Source: an uncultured Coriobacteriia bacterium
Lineage (GTDB): Bacteria; Actinomycetota; Coriobacteriia; Coriobacteriales; QAMH01
Assembly: GCA_948466335.1 (NCBI GenBank)
Contig: CAOKAE010000014.1
Location: 1-45,301, forward strand
Length of the DNA: 45,301 bases
Direction of reading: 5' to 3'
Shown: positions 24,745-34,245 of the stretch, one piece after another
How positions within the stretch are numbered: the stretch's first letter is position 1
Layout of the letters: every line of letters starts with the position of its first letter
Notes under the pieces: generated by a model
What the model saw: the letters and a program-made list of their open reading frames with translations, nothing else
What the model was told of the DNA's origin: nothing
Databases searched by the model: none
Position numbers and translations under genes: made by a program

Positions 24745-24785
24745 CGCTGGGTCAATCGGCACGAAAGTTGCCGATTGACCCAGCG
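24745..24785. repeat. Hairpin repeat E (17-bp arms)
   Basis: Perfect 17-bp inverted repeat (24745-24761 with 24769-24785) with a seven-base loop that includes GAAA, a possible GNRA tetraloop closed by C-G. It lies between convergent genes. It lacks the shared five-base loop and T-tail. Confidence 0.85.
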
Positions 24786-24802
24786 CTATGCCTATCGTGT
24801 GG

Positions 24803-25846
24803 CTAGCCGATGTCAGCTTCGCTTACCCTGCCCCTGAAGGTGCGATAGATGATGACATGGTAGACGAGCACGAGGGGCAGGCCGATGCACAGAATGACCG
24901 TCATGCAGAACAGCGAGAGCTCGCTCGACCCGGCGCTCATGATCGTGATGGCTGCACCCACGCTATCTGCGCTTGCGTTGACGAGCACGGGAAAGAGGCT
25001 TGCCGCACCGAGGAAGACGAGGAACAGCGCAGCAGAGCTCTGCGTGAGGAAAGCCCATAGGTCGCCCTTTGTGGACGAGGCATCTTTGCGTCCGATAACG
25101 AGCGACGCGATGACGCCGACCAGGAAGAGCGCGGCGAGTATCCACTGCAGGGCAGCGAGGTGCTCGGGCGGGGTGTTCACGCTGCCGAAGCCCGTCAGGA
25201 CGCAAATCGTGAGCAGGACGAACAGGACGATCGAGACAACCTGGGCAGGCATGCGGATGGCCTGCACGCGGGTACGCAGCTCGGAGTTCAAGGGCGCCTT
25301 GAGGGAGAGCCAGCATGCACCTGCAGCGATGAACATGCTCAAGCCGAGCACGCCGGTGAGCAGCGTGAACGGCGTGATGAGCCCGAGCAGGGGCACGCCC
25401 GCATAATTGCCGGCCATGTCCATGGGGATGCCAGCGACCACGTTGCCCGCGGCAACGCCGAAGAGCAGCGCGGGCAAGAGCGAGCCCAGGAAGAAGCAGA
25501 CGTTCCAGACAGGGCGCCATTTGGAGTCGGCAGCCCAGAACTCGAAGCTGACGGCGCGCACGATGAGCGCGAAGAGCACGAGCATGATGGCGAGATAGAA
25601 GCCGCTGAACGTGGTGGCGTACGCATCGGGGAAGGCGGCGAACAAGGCACCACCTGCGGTGAGCAGCCAGACTTCGTTGCCGTCCCATACGGGTCCGAGC
25701 GCACGGCGGACAATCGCCTGTTCACGCTCGTTCTTGGCGACGAACGGATACAGCGTGCCTGCGCCGAGGTCAAAGCCATCGAGCACGAAATAGCCCGCGA
25801 TGAGCAGGAATACCAGGAAGTACCAGAGAGTCGAGAGGATAGTCAT
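24803..25846 (-). CDS. cydB: Cytochrome bd oxidase subunit II
   Basis: Integral membrane subunit of cytochrome bd quinol oxidase, 347 residues, about eight or nine helices. Family segments are LWYFLVFLLIAGYFVLDGFDLG at the N-terminus, with the DGFDLG motif, and GPVWDGNEVWLLTAGGALFAAFP, the most conserved stretch of CydB. It starts 2 bases after cydA ends, and its ribosome site GAGGAGG lies inside the last codons of cydA. Together with CydA it reduces oxygen to water using menaquinol, giving low-oxygen respiration or oxygen protection to an otherwise anaerobic cell. Confidence 0.96.
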   Translation of the reverse strand: MTILSTLWYFLVFLLIAGYFVLDGFDLGAGTLYPFVAKNEREQAIVRRALGPVWDGNEVWLLTAGGALFAAFPDAYATTFSGFYLAIMLVLFALIVRAVSFEFWAADSKWRPVWNVCFFLGSLLPALLFGVAAGNVVAGIPMDMAGNYAGVPLLGLITPFTLLTGVLGLSMFIAAGACWLSLKAPLNSELRTRVQAIRMPAQVVSIVLFVLLTICVLTGFGSVNTPPEHLAALQWILAALFLVGVIASLVIGRKDASSTKGDLWAFLTQSSAALFLVFLGAASLFPVLVNASADSVGAAITIMSAGSSELSLFCMTVILCIGLPLVLVYHVIIYRTFRGRVSEADIG

Positions 25847-25848
25847 GT

Positions 25849-27264
25849 TTACTCAACCTCCTCAGCGTCGACGCGCGTCTCCGCCTTGGCGGGCTCAACG
25901 GGGCCCTCCTTCACGAAGCGCCTGATGACGCGTGCCCAGCCCACGAACAGGAGCAGGTAGACGGCAAAGAACAGAACGAGCGAGATGAGGACCTCGAAGG
26001 ACTGCACCGAGGCGCTCACGCCATCGCTCGTGAGCATGAACACGCCGTCAGGGCCAGTCGTTGACGGATACACGACATAGGGCTGACGACCGACCTCTGC
26101 CGTGAGCCAACCGGTTTGGATGGCCAGAAACGGGAACAGGGGTGAGATGACGAGCAGCCACTGCAGGAAGCGGCTCTTGGCAAGGCCCTTGCCCTCTGCG
26201 ACCAGCTTCTTGCGCCCGAAGATGAGCGCAAGGATGAGCACGAGGCATATGACGCCGAACATGGCGACCATGATGTGATAGACCTGGAACACGAAGTTCA
26301 CGGGCATTTCGTCGACGTTGATGTCCGCATACTTCTCGCTTGCGACGAGGTCATTGAGGCCCGGATATTCGGCATCGAAATTGCCTTCGGCGAGAAAGCC
26401 CGTGCCTCCGGGTATGCCGAGCGCAAACGTCTCCTGCGTTGCCTCATCGACGAAACCGATGGCGGCAAGCTCGACCGTGCCCGTCTCGTACTGACCTTCC
26501 ATCATGGCCATTTTGGTGGGCTGCTCTTCCCATACCTCGACTGCCGAAGAGTGCGCTGCAACGAGCAGCAGGGCCACGGAGATGACACCCACGATGGAAC
26601 CTATGCGCAGCATCTTTTGCGCGGCGTCGGCATAGGTGCCCTTGTGCATGTACCACGCGGCAACGGCGATGGTCACGAACGATCCCATGACAAGCAGGCT
26701 GAAGACGGTGTGCGCATAGCGCGGCAGGGTGGAGGGATTGAAGGCGGCCGCGAAGAAATCGGTGATGACGGCACTTGAGCCATCGGCGGAAAGCACGGCG
26801 CCCGCGGGAGTCTGCATCCAGCTGTTGGCGATGATGATCCACAGCGCGCTGAGCGCAGAACCCGCAAAGACGAGCCACGCGCTTGCCACATAGAGCGACG
26901 GTTTTATCTTGTTACGGCCAAAGAGCAGCATTCCGAGGAAGATCGACTCCAAGAAGAAGGCGAAAAGTGCCTCGGCCGCAAGCGGCGCGCCGAAGATGTC
27001 GCCCACGAAACGCGAATACGCCGCCCAGTTGGTGCCGAACGAGAATTCCATCGTGATGCCGGTGGCAACGCCGATGGCAAAGGTTCCGGTGAAGATCTTC
27101 ACCCACATACGCGCGAGCGCGTCGTCCTCAGGTAGCTTGGAGCGATAGGCCTTCGTCACGAAGATCGCCATGATGAGACCTATGCCGATGGTTATGGGTA
27201 CGAAAATGAAATGGTACCCGGCCGTGAAGGCGAACTGCATACGCGCCAACAATACTTGGTCCAC
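25849..27264 (-). CDS. cydA: Cytochrome bd oxidase subunit I
   Basis: Haem-bearing subunit, 471 residues, about nine helices. Key residues visible: His of AGYHFIF (position 18, haem b595 ligand region), RMQFAF start, EFSFGTNW with the conserved Glu, PTKMAMMEGQYET as the Q-loop, and GRQPYVVYP in place of the usual GRQPW. The Q-loop is the short type found in Gram-positives. Start GTG at 27264 has GAGAGGAG 5-6 bases upstream. Haem b558, b595 and d sites are expected; I do not verify each ligand. It is divergent from cydDC, the assembly transporter genes. Confidence 0.96.
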   Translation of the reverse strand: MDQVLLARMQFAFTAGYHFIFVPITIGIGLIMAIFVTKAYRSKLPEDDALARMWVKIFTGTFAIGVATGITMEFSFGTNWAAYSRFVGDIFGAPLAAEALFAFFLESIFLGMLLFGRNKIKPSLYVASAWLVFAGSALSALWIIIANSWMQTPAGAVLSADGSSAVITDFFAAAFNPSTLPRYAHTVFSLLVMGSFVTIAVAAWYMHKGTYADAAQKMLRIGSIVGVISVALLLVAAHSSAVEVWEEQPTKMAMMEGQYETGTVELAAIGFVDEATQETFALGIPGGTGFLAEGNFDAEYPGLNDLVASEKYADINVDEMPVNFVFQVYHIMVAMFGVICLVLILALIFGRKKLVAEGKGLAKSRFLQWLLVISPLFPFLAIQTGWLTAEVGRQPYVVYPSTTGPDGVFMLTSDGVSASVQSFEVLISLVLFFAVYLLLFVGWARVIRRFVKEGPVEPAKAETRVDAEEVE

Positions 27265-27399
27265 TGTATCTCCTCTCTTTCGTTACAGCGCCAGCATCAT
27301 AGGCATGACCATGTAAGTATAAGTCCATGGAAAATGTTTGTGTAGGGTGACAATCGCCTGAACAAACGGTTTGCGCAGGGTGATGATATAGTTTCCGAT
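27265..27399. promoter_or_regulatory. Divergent cydAB / cydDC promoter region
   Basis: A 135-base gap. A minus-strand TATACT (27316-27321) is the probable -10 of cydAB. A plus-strand TATAGT (27387-27392) ends seven bases before the cydD ATG. The palindrome CAAAC-G-GTTTG (27363-27373) lies between them and could bind a shared regulator. No FNR or Rex consensus was seen. Confidence 0.45.
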
Positions 27400-29010
27400 A
27401 TGAGGGCGATGTTTGACAGACAGCTTCTTCAGGTCGAGGGAATGCGGCGCTTGGTGGCCCTGTGCATCGCATGCGCGCTCGCAAAGGCAGCGGCGATACT
27501 CGGGCAGGCGCTGTTCTTGAGCCGTGCGATCGTGATGCTTTGGGAGGGCTCCCCATTTGAGGCGGCCGTACCGTGTGTTGCCTTCTTTGTGCTCTGCTTC
27601 ATGGCGAGGCACGGCATCAGCACCGGTCAGGAAGCTTATATCGACTCGTTCGCGGCACGGGCGAGCAATGCCATGCTCTACAGGCTCTTGAATGCCGCCT
27701 TCGATGCGGGCCCCGTGCTCGTGCGCCAGGCGGGATCTGCTGCCGTCGTGGCGAACGCCGTCGACGGCATGACCGATATCGAGGAGTATCTGCGGCTGGT
27801 CGTCGCGCGAGGCGTCGACATGGTCGTGATACCCATCGTCTTGCTCGTCGCCATCTTCGCTCTCGACATAGTGAGCGGCATCATCGCGCTGGTGTGCTAT
27901 CCCTTCGCCATCATCTTCATGCGCCTCATCGGGCTCACGGCCAAAGAGCGCGCAAATCGCCAGCATGCACATTTCGAGCGCATGTCGAATGCCTTCGTGA
28001 ACATAGCCGGCGGCGTGGCCACGCTCAAGGCCTTTGGGGCGGCGCGCCGCTTTGCCTCGCGCATCAACGAGGTGAGCGAACGATTCCGCGTGGCGACCAT
28101 GAAGACGCTTTCCGTCGCCATGCTCTCGAGCGCCGTGCTCGACCTGTTTGCCACGCTTGCACTTGCCGCTGTCGCCATCATGCTGGGTTTTCGCATGGTG
28201 GAGGAGTCGGTCATGTTCTTTCCCGCGTTGGCAGTGCTGGTCTTGGTGCCCGAGTACTTCAAGCCCATACGCGATTTTGGCGGCGACTATCACTCCACGC
28301 TCAACGGGCGTACCGCCCTTGCCGCAGTGAACGCGTTCATGGAGCAGGCCTGTGACCCCTGCGTGCATGCAAGCTCGTTTTGGCCCGAAGGCGTTTCATG
28401 GGCCAAGCGCCTGGATATCGACACGCGGGTTCCCGGGACGACCGTCATCTTCGGCCCCAGCGGCGCGGGAAAGACCACGCTGCTGAACGTGATCGCAGGG
28501 TTCAACGACCCACCCCAAGATGTCGAGGTCGCAGTCGATGGTGTGGCGGTTCCCACCTTGCGCACCAGGGAGTGGCAGCGCCGTGTCGCCTACATTCCGC
28601 AGGCTCCGTACCTGTTTTGCGCCACCTTGCGCGAGAACCTCGCCTTCTACAACCATGAGGCAAATGATGAGGATATGGCTCGTGCGCTTGCCGCCGTCGG
28701 GCTCGAGGGCCTGATGGCGACCTTGCCCGAGGGTCTGGATACGCGCTTGGGCGAGGGGGGACGCGCGGTGTCCGGTGGACAGGCCCAGCGCATCGCCCTG
28801 TGTCGCGCGCTGCTCGACCCCGCGCGCGATGTCTGGGTGCTCGACGAGCCGACGGCCCACCTCGACGAGCAAACCGAACGCGACGTGCGTGAGCTGCTGT
28901 GCTCGCTCATGCAAGGCAAGACAGCGTTTGTCGCCACCCATGGCACCGTGTGGGAAGAGGGCGCGGACGTGATCGTGCGCATTGACGCGGCCGGGGGCGA
29001 GGCCTCATGA
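27400..29010 (+). CDS. cydD: CydD-type ABC transporter for cytochrome bd assembly
   Basis: Fused membrane/ATPase half-transporter of 536 residues. Six helices make up the first 300 residues; the ATPase part has Walker A GPSGAGKTT (352-360), Q-loop IPQAPYLF, signature VSGGQAQRIALCRALL and Walker B VWVLDEP, with the H-loop in VATHGT. CydDC exports thiols or handles haem, and is needed for assembly of cytochrome bd. It overlaps cydC by 4 bases (ATGA). The ATG at 27400 has no ribosome site and a -10 box lies just upstream, so translation may be leaderless; a Met three codons later is an alternative. Confidence 0.92.
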   Translation: MRAMFDRQLLQVEGMRRLVALCIACALAKAAAILGQALFLSRAIVMLWEGSPFEAAVPCVAFFVLCFMARHGISTGQEAYIDSFAARASNAMLYRLLNAAFDAGPVLVRQAGSAAVVANAVDGMTDIEEYLRLVVARGVDMVVIPIVLLVAIFALDIVSGIIALVCYPFAIIFMRLIGLTAKERANRQHAHFERMSNAFVNIAGGVATLKAFGAARRFASRINEVSERFRVATMKTLSVAMLSSAVLDLFATLALAAVAIMLGFRMVEESVMFFPALAVLVLVPEYFKPIRDFGGDYHSTLNGRTALAAVNAFMEQACDPCVHASSFWPEGVSWAKRLDIDTRVPGTTVIFGPSGAGKTTLLNVIAGFNDPPQDVEVAVDGVAVPTLRTREWQRRVAYIPQAPYLFCATLRENLAFYNHEANDEDMARALAAVGLEGLMATLPEGLDTRLGEGGRAVSGGQAQRIALCRALLDPARDVWVLDEPTAHLDEQTERDVRELLCSLMQGKTAFVATHGTVWEEGADVIVRIDAAGGEAS

Positions 29011-30722
29011 GACTGCTTTTACAGGGAAATACGGCACGCCTTGTCTTCGCGCTCGTGTTGAGTGTCGTCGCCTTCGTGTTCGCGGGCGGGCTCATGTTCA
29101 CGTCGGGCTTCATGATCTCGCTTGCCGCCGCACTGCCCCTCACCGTCCTCGCGTTGCACGTGCCTTCGTTGTTCGTGCGCATCTTCGGCATCGGCAAGCC
29201 CATCTTGCAGTATTTCCATCGCCTGTCGAGTCATGATTGGGTGCTCAAGCTCACGAGCAGGCTGCGTGTCACGCTGTACCGGGCGTTGTGCGCCCGGACC
29301 TCGGCCTTGAGCGAGCGCGAGGGGACGGGGCGCATCCTGGCGCTGCTTGCCGATGACATCGGGCATGCCCAGAACCTCGTGCTGCGCGGCGTGCTGCCCG
29401 TCGCGGGGGCCTGGATGCTCGCTTTGGTGGTCATCGCGCTCGCAGGCGTTCTGTCGCCAATGCTTTGTTGCGCGCTCGCCGTGCTGCTCGCCGTCTCGAC
29501 GCTCCTCGTGCCGGCGGTTTGCGCACGTGCGAACGCCCGACGTGCCGACGAGCTCAAGCGCATCGATCACGAGCTGTACGAAGTGCTCTCCGATGACGTG
29601 CTCGGCATCACCGACTGGCTGCTTTCGGGCAGGCGCGATGCCTGCGTTTCCCGCGCGGTGCACATGCGCGAGAAGCGGCATGCATGCGAGGGCGCGATGC
29701 GTCGCCTGCGGCGCGCGAACAACCTGATAGCCCAGATGCTCTTCTGCGCCTGCGTCGTCGCGCTCGTGGCCTGGGCGGCTTGCGTCTTTGCCGATGCAGG
29801 CGAGCTGGGCGGCCTTGCGGGCATCATCGCGCATGCGTCCAGCATCAATGCGCCGGCGTACGCCCCCAACTGGATAGCCGCGTTCGCCTTGTGCTTCTTC
29901 CCGCTCATCGAGGCGTTCGCCCCTGCCGAGCTCGCGCTCGAAGACGTGCGCATGCAGCACAAGGTATTGGAGCGTCTGGACGGGTACGTGACCGAGGCCG
30001 AGCGCGAGAAACCGACGACGGCGACTGATGGCCAGGACGAGAGCCAAGCACGGGCGCTTGCAAACTTCGATATCGTCGCGCGTTCGCTTGGTTTCTCGTA
30101 TCCCGGCGCAACGCCGCTGTTCGAGGGCCTCGACCTCGTGATTTCCCAGGGTACCACCGTTGCCGTCATCGGGCCGAGCGGTGCGGGCAAGACCACGCTC
30201 GCCAAGCTCATCCACGGTGACCTCGAGCCCACGAGCGGGCAGGTCACCATAGGCGGCATGCCGGCATGCGCGTTCGGAGATGCCATATCGCAGGTGGTCG
30301 GCATCGTCGAGCAAGATCCCTATCTCTTCGACATGTCCCTACGCGAGAACCTTCTCGTAGCCAAACCCGATGCGAGCGATGAAGAACTGACGGCTGTCCT
30401 GCAGGCCGTCGAGCTGGGAGGACTGCTCGAATCGCTGCCCGAGGGGCTTGGCACGCGCGTTCAAGAACGCGGCATGCGCTTTTCCGGTGGCGAGCGTCAT
30501 AGGATAGCGCTCGCGCGCATCTTGCTGGCCGACCAGCCCATCGTCATCCTCGACGAGCCCTTCGCAAGCCTCGACATGCAGACCGAGGAAAGGCTGCTCG
30601 ATACCATGCTCGCCACCCTGGCGGGCAAGACCGTCATCGCCATCACGCATCATAGCCGTGACATCGACAGCTTTGACGAGGCCATCGTCCTCGGTTCGGA
30701 TGGTGCGTTTCCTACGACTTGA
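29007..30722 (+). CDS. cydC: CydC-type ABC transporter for cytochrome bd assembly
   Basis: Partner half-transporter of 571 residues. Six membrane helices span about 10-320, then a linker with low complexity (EREKPTTATDGQDESQ), then the ATPase part with Walker A GPSGAGKTT (389-397), Q-loop EQDPYLF, signature FSGGERHRIALARILL and Walker B IVILDEP; the H-loop is ITHHSRD. With CydD it forms a heterodimer in the membrane. Its start overlaps the cydD stop codon. The 3' end overlaps the convergent MFS gene by 11 bases, so the two transcripts overlap. Confidence 0.92.
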   Translation: MRLLLQGNTARLVFALVLSVVAFVFAGGLMFTSGFMISLAAALPLTVLALHVPSLFVRIFGIGKPILQYFHRLSSHDWVLKLTSRLRVTLYRALCARTSALSEREGTGRILALLADDIGHAQNLVLRGVLPVAGAWMLALVVIALAGVLSPMLCCALAVLLAVSTLLVPAVCARANARRADELKRIDHELYEVLSDDVLGITDWLLSGRRDACVSRAVHMREKRHACEGAMRRLRRANNLIAQMLFCACVVALVAWAACVFADAGELGGLAGIIAHASSINAPAYAPNWIAAFALCFFPLIEAFAPAELALEDVRMQHKVLERLDGYVTEAEREKPTTATDGQDESQARALANFDIVARSLGFSYPGATPLFEGLDLVISQGTTVAVIGPSGAGKTTLAKLIHGDLEPTSGQVTIGGMPACAFGDAISQVVGIVEQDPYLFDMSLRENLLVAKPDASDEELTAVLQAVELGGLLESLPEGLGTRVQERGMRFSGGERHRIALARILLADQPIVILDEPFASLDMQTEERLLDTMLATLAGKTVIAITHHSRDIDSFDEAIVLGSDGAFPTT

Positions 30723-32061
30723 GGTCACGCACGAAGAAGACGGCGCAGATGAGCACTCCCAGGGCGAAGAGGGCGGAGAGTCCGAGCGCGAGGTTATAGC
30801 CAAGCGCACCGCCTACCACCGAGATGAGCAACATCATGAGCGCCGTGCCAAACGACGCGCATGCCTGACGCACCGTCGTGAAGAACGCCGAGCCGTCGAT
30901 CATGTTGTCCATGGGCAGCTTGTGCATGCCCCAGGAGTTGATCGGGCCGATAATCGAGCTCACGCCGATGCCGCGCAGCATCTGAAGCACGGTGATGAGC
31001 CAGAACGGCGTGTCGGCGGTGATGAAGGCCATGGCGCCGCTGCCGGCCACGAGGAGCACGGCGGAGCTCACGACGACGGGACGTGCGCCGATTCTGTCGC
31101 TCAGAATGCCCGCGAGCGGGTTGAACACCGCCGCGAGTATGGTCGTGGGTAGGAAGACGAGACCTGCGGCAACCGGGGTCATGCCGGCGACATTCACGAT
31201 GAAGAGCGGCAGGATGAGCGTGATGCCCATGAACGAGGCGTTGAGCAGGTTCTGCGTGATGAAGCTCACGATGTACGTATGCGATTTGAAAATCGTCATG
31301 TGGATGAGCGGATGCGCGATGTGATGCTGGCGCAGGATGAACCAGACCACGCAAATGACGCCCACGGCAAGGCCAACCCAGATGGTCGGGTCGGTGACGG
31401 GGCGATAGGCAGCGGTCGAGAACGAGAGAAGCACGCATCCGAAGCCGACGGTCGAGAGCAGGGCCGAGAGATAGTCGAGATGCGCGTCATGCACCTCGTG
31501 CTCGCGCTTGGGCACGAGAACGAGCGTGACGATGGTCAGCGCGATGATGACGATGAGGAGAATCCAGAAGAAGCTTCTCCAGCCCCACGAATCGACGAGC
31601 AGACCGCCGCAAAGTGGGCCCACGTTGGGGGCGAAGCCGAGCGCAATGCCGGCGACACCCATGGCCGTGGCGTTCTGGCCGCGCGGGAAGCGCGTCATGG
31701 CGATGGTCTGTATGACGGGCAGCATGATGCCGGTGCTGACGCCCTGCAGCACGCGCGCGAAGAGGAGCACGTAGAAGTTCGGGGAGAGCGCGGCGATGAC
31801 CGCGCCGACGAACATGAACGCGAGCGCGACGAAGATGAGCGTGCGCACGGCATAACGCCTGGCAAGGTGCGTGACGAGTGGCACGGTGATGCCGATGACG
31901 AGCATGTAGATGGTGGTGAGCCATTGGCTGACGCTTTCCGGGGTGCCAAAGGTTGCCTGGACGCCCCCGAGCATGGAGTTCATCGAGGTCTGCGTGAGCG
32001 CGCCAAACGCCGCGGTCAGCGTGACGATGGCGAACATCGCGTATGTGCGACGGCGATCCAT
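30712..32061 (-). CDS. DHA2-type MFS exporter
   Basis: Drug:H+ antiporter-like MFS protein of 449 residues with about fourteen helices (EmrB/QacA class). Segments seen: SQWLTTIYMLVIGITVPLVT, LARRYAVRTLIF as the loop motif, FARVLQGVSTGIMLPVIQTI, and GPLCGGLLVDSWGWRSFFW, the antiporter motif C region. The ATG at 32061 lies 4 bases after the activase gene on the same strand, so it belongs to the operon 35.3-30.7 kb and may export a product or substrate of that pathway. Longer upstream reading overlaps the activase gene and is not used. Confidence 0.9.
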   Translation of the reverse strand: MDRRRTYAMFAIVTLTAAFGALTQTSMNSMLGGVQATFGTPESVSQWLTTIYMLVIGITVPLVTHLARRYAVRTLIFVALAFMFVGAVIAALSPNFYVLLFARVLQGVSTGIMLPVIQTIAMTRFPRGQNATAMGVAGIALGFAPNVGPLCGGLLVDSWGWRSFFWILLIVIIALTIVTLVLVPKREHEVHDAHLDYLSALLSTVGFGCVLLSFSTAAYRPVTDPTIWVGLAVGVICVVWFILRQHHIAHPLIHMTIFKSHTYIVSFITQNLLNASFMGITLILPLFIVNVAGMTPVAAGLVFLPTTILAAVFNPLAGILSDRIGARPVVVSSAVLLVAGSGAMAFITADTPFWLITVLQMLRGIGVSSIIGPINSWGMHKLPMDNMIDGSAFFTTVRQACASFGTALMMLLISVVGGALGYNLALGLSALFALGVLICAVFFVRDLKS

Positions 32062-32065
32062 GGGC

Positions 32066-33049
32066 TTACTTGGTGGCGATGGCACCGCGTTCGCAGCGGT
32101 TGCCCCAGGAGTCGATGAGTTCGTTGTCGCGATAGACGCAGATGATCTCGCAGTGATTTGCGCACTTGCCGCATTCGACCTCACGCGTGACGAACTCGAA
32201 GTCGAGTGCCGCATCGAAGTCAAAGGCCCCGCTGGCAAAGGGACCCTCGCCCGTCGCCGGGGCGGGACTGGCATCGGCTGCGAGCAAGGCGACACCGTAG
32301 GCACCCATAAGGTGGCCGTCCGGGTCGACGAGCACGGGCATGCCCAACAGCTCCTCGAAGGCATGCACGACGCCGACGTTCTTGCTCACGCCGCCCTGGA
32401 AAACGGCAGGCCCCTCGATTTTCTTGCCCTTGCCCACGTTGTTGAGGTAATTGGAGGCGACCGCATGGCACAGGCCGGCGATGATGTCCTCGCGCGAGTA
32501 GCCCACCTGAATCTTGTGGACGAGGTCGCTTTCGGCGAACACCGTGCAGCGTGCGGCGATGTTGGCGGGCTTCTTGGACGTGAGCGCGATTTCGCCGAAG
32601 TCCTCGACCTCGACGCCCAGGCGATGGGCCTGGCTCGAGAGGAACGAGCCCGTGCCGGCCGCGCATAGGGTGTTCATCGCGTAGTCGACGGCAATGCCGT
32701 CGGAGACGATGATGATCTTGGAGTCCTGGCCGCCGATCTCGAAGATCGTGCGGACGTCTGGATGCAGGTGCGTGGTGCCCACGGCATGGGCCGTGATTTC
32801 GTTCTTTATGACGGAGGCACCGAGCATCGAGCCCACCAGGCGGCGTGCGCTGCCCGTGGTGCCCGCGCTGACGATGCGCATATCGTCCTCGTCGATTTGG
32901 TCGCGCAGCTCGGCGACCACGCGCTTGGAGGCCTTTGCCGGGTCACCCTCCGTCCACAGGTAGGAGCGCGCGACGATGTCGCGGTTCTCGTCGATGACGA
33001 CGCCCTTCGTGGAAATGGAGCCGATGTCGATTCCGATGGTGCAATTCAT
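32066..33049 (-). CDS. BcrAD/BadF/HgdC-type ATPase (dehydratase activase)
   Basis: ASKHA-fold ATPase of 327 residues related to the activator of 2-hydroxyacyl-CoA dehydratase. The phosphate loops are GIDIGSISTKG (6-16) and EIGGQDSKII (104-113). The cysteines for the shared [4Fe-4S] cluster are both present: Cys129 in TLCAAGTGSF and Cys168 in ARCTVFAESD. The C-terminus carries an extra Cys-rich end (ECGKCANHCEIIC, GNRCERG), which is not in plain HgdC and could bind metal. It transfers electrons to a dehydratase using ATP. It overlaps the preceding gene by 4 bases (ATGA) and is third in the operon. Confidence 0.92.
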   Translation of the reverse strand: MNCTIGIDIGSISTKGVVIDENRDIVARSYLWTEGDPAKASKRVVAELRDQIDEDDMRIVSAGTTGSARRLVGSMLGASVIKNEITAHAVGTTHLHPDVRTIFEIGGQDSKIIIVSDGIAVDYAMNTLCAAGTGSFLSSQAHRLGVEVEDFGEIALTSKKPANIAARCTVFAESDLVHKIQVGYSREDIIAGLCHAVASNYLNNVGKGKKIEGPAVFQGGVSKNVGVVHAFEELLGMPVLVDPDGHLMGAYGVALLAADASPAPATGEGPFASGAFDFDAALDFEFVTREVECGKCANHCEIICVYRDNELIDSWGNRCERGAIATK

Positions 33050-34245
33050 GAGCGGGACTCCTTCTTCATGGCGAGCATGTCGTAGAACGCTTCGAGACGC
33101 GTGTCCAGGCCGGTGTCGCTGGTCTGGGCGTCGTAGGTGAGGTAGAGGGTGGGGATGCGAAAATCGGAGCTGATGCGCTGGAGTACGGGCTCGCAGTCGA
33201 TTTCGGGCGTGCAGCCAGCCGACTTGGCGTGGATGATGCCGTCGAAGCCCCGCTCGGCGTAGCGGCGGGCAGCACCGACGGTCATCGTCGATGTGGGGCC
33301 CATGTCGTAGAGCAGGTACTCGCCCGCGCTCACGCGCAGGTTCGGCTCGTTGTAGTGGATGAAGCGATGGGTGAGGTTGAGGTAGCGGTAAATCTCCACG
33401 TGCATCTTCAGCAGCTTTTCGTCGAGGTTGAGGTTGGAGCGCTCGTCGAAGGCGGTGAAGAGCTCGCCGACGATGCCGATGCGAATGGGGTTCGCGGGCT
33501 TGTCGATGGGCAGATCGCGCATCGCCTCCATGCAGCGGTTATACGCCTCGTTGATGTCGGCATCGCAGGTCGCGGCATTCAGGTCGTCCATGTAGCAATC
33601 CCAGACGCGCGCAAACGAACCGTGCTCGACCTCGAATCCGGCGTTTGCCAGGTAGTAGTCGCGGGCGCCGTCGAGCTTGGTCGCCATGTTGGCGGTGGCC
33701 ATGAGCTGCATGACTGCGTGGGGGATGTTGATGTCGGGGTTGACCTTCTTGAGGCAGTCCTTCGCCCAGCCAAGCGGGCCCTGGTCGTTGTGCTCGGAGA
33801 AGTTGAGCATGACGAAGTCGTAGCCGGCATCGCGCAAGATGGACTCTTGGAGCTCGCCGTAATAGCCCAGGCGACACGGCCCGGCAAACTGCACGAGCAC
33901 GTTCGCGCCCTGGTCAAGCGCCTCGATGTAGTCGCCTAGGATGTGCTTGAACGGCGTGCACACGTAATCGGTCGAGAGGCGCTCGCCCAGCTCGATGGTC
34001 TGCCGCGTCGCCATGGGCAGCGGCAGGAACTCGGCGTCAAGCACGCGCTCGGTGAAGAACCTGAAGGCAGGCTCGTAATAGCCGTAGCGGAAGAACGCGA
34101 CCTTCGTCGCCTTGTGGCGGTTCTTCTTGAGGGCCTTGCGCTGGCGCTTCTCGCGCGATTTGTCGGCGATGAGGCGGGAGGGGTGTGTCGCGTCGGTTTC
34201 GATGGCGACCCTGGAGCGCACGCCATCGTTTTGGGTGCTAGTCAC
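33046..34245 (-). CDS. Dehydratase-like protein (HgdB/DUF2229 type)
   Basis: Cytoplasmic protein of 399 residues of the dehydratase-associated family. After a basic head (KSREKRQRKALKKNRHK) come STDYVCTPFKHILGDYIEAL, QFAGPCRLGYYGELQE, NFSEHNDQGPLGWAKD, and near the end HAKSAGCTPEIDCEP and LTYDAQTSDTGLDTRLEAF, the usual end of this family. The cysteines in VCTP, GPCR and AGCTP could hold an iron-sulphur cluster. In other genomes these parts are often fused into one large protein; here they are separate. The GTG at 34245 lies inside the stop region of the upstream gene. Confidence 0.83.
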   Translation of the reverse strand: MTSTQNDGVRSRVAIETDATHPSRLIADKSREKRQRKALKKNRHKATKVAFFRYGYYEPAFRFFTERVLDAEFLPLPMATRQTIELGERLSTDYVCTPFKHILGDYIEALDQGANVLVQFAGPCRLGYYGELQESILRDAGYDFVMLNFSEHNDQGPLGWAKDCLKKVNPDINIPHAVMQLMATANMATKLDGARDYYLANAGFEVEHGSFARVWDCYMDDLNAATCDADINEAYNRCMEAMRDLPIDKPANPIRIGIVGELFTAFDERSNLNLDEKLLKMHVEIYRYLNLTHRFIHYNEPNLRVSAGEYLLYDMGPTSTMTVGAARRYAERGFDGIIHAKSAGCTPEIDCEPVLQRISSDFRIPTLYLTYDAQTSDTGLDTRLEAFYDMLAMKKESRS

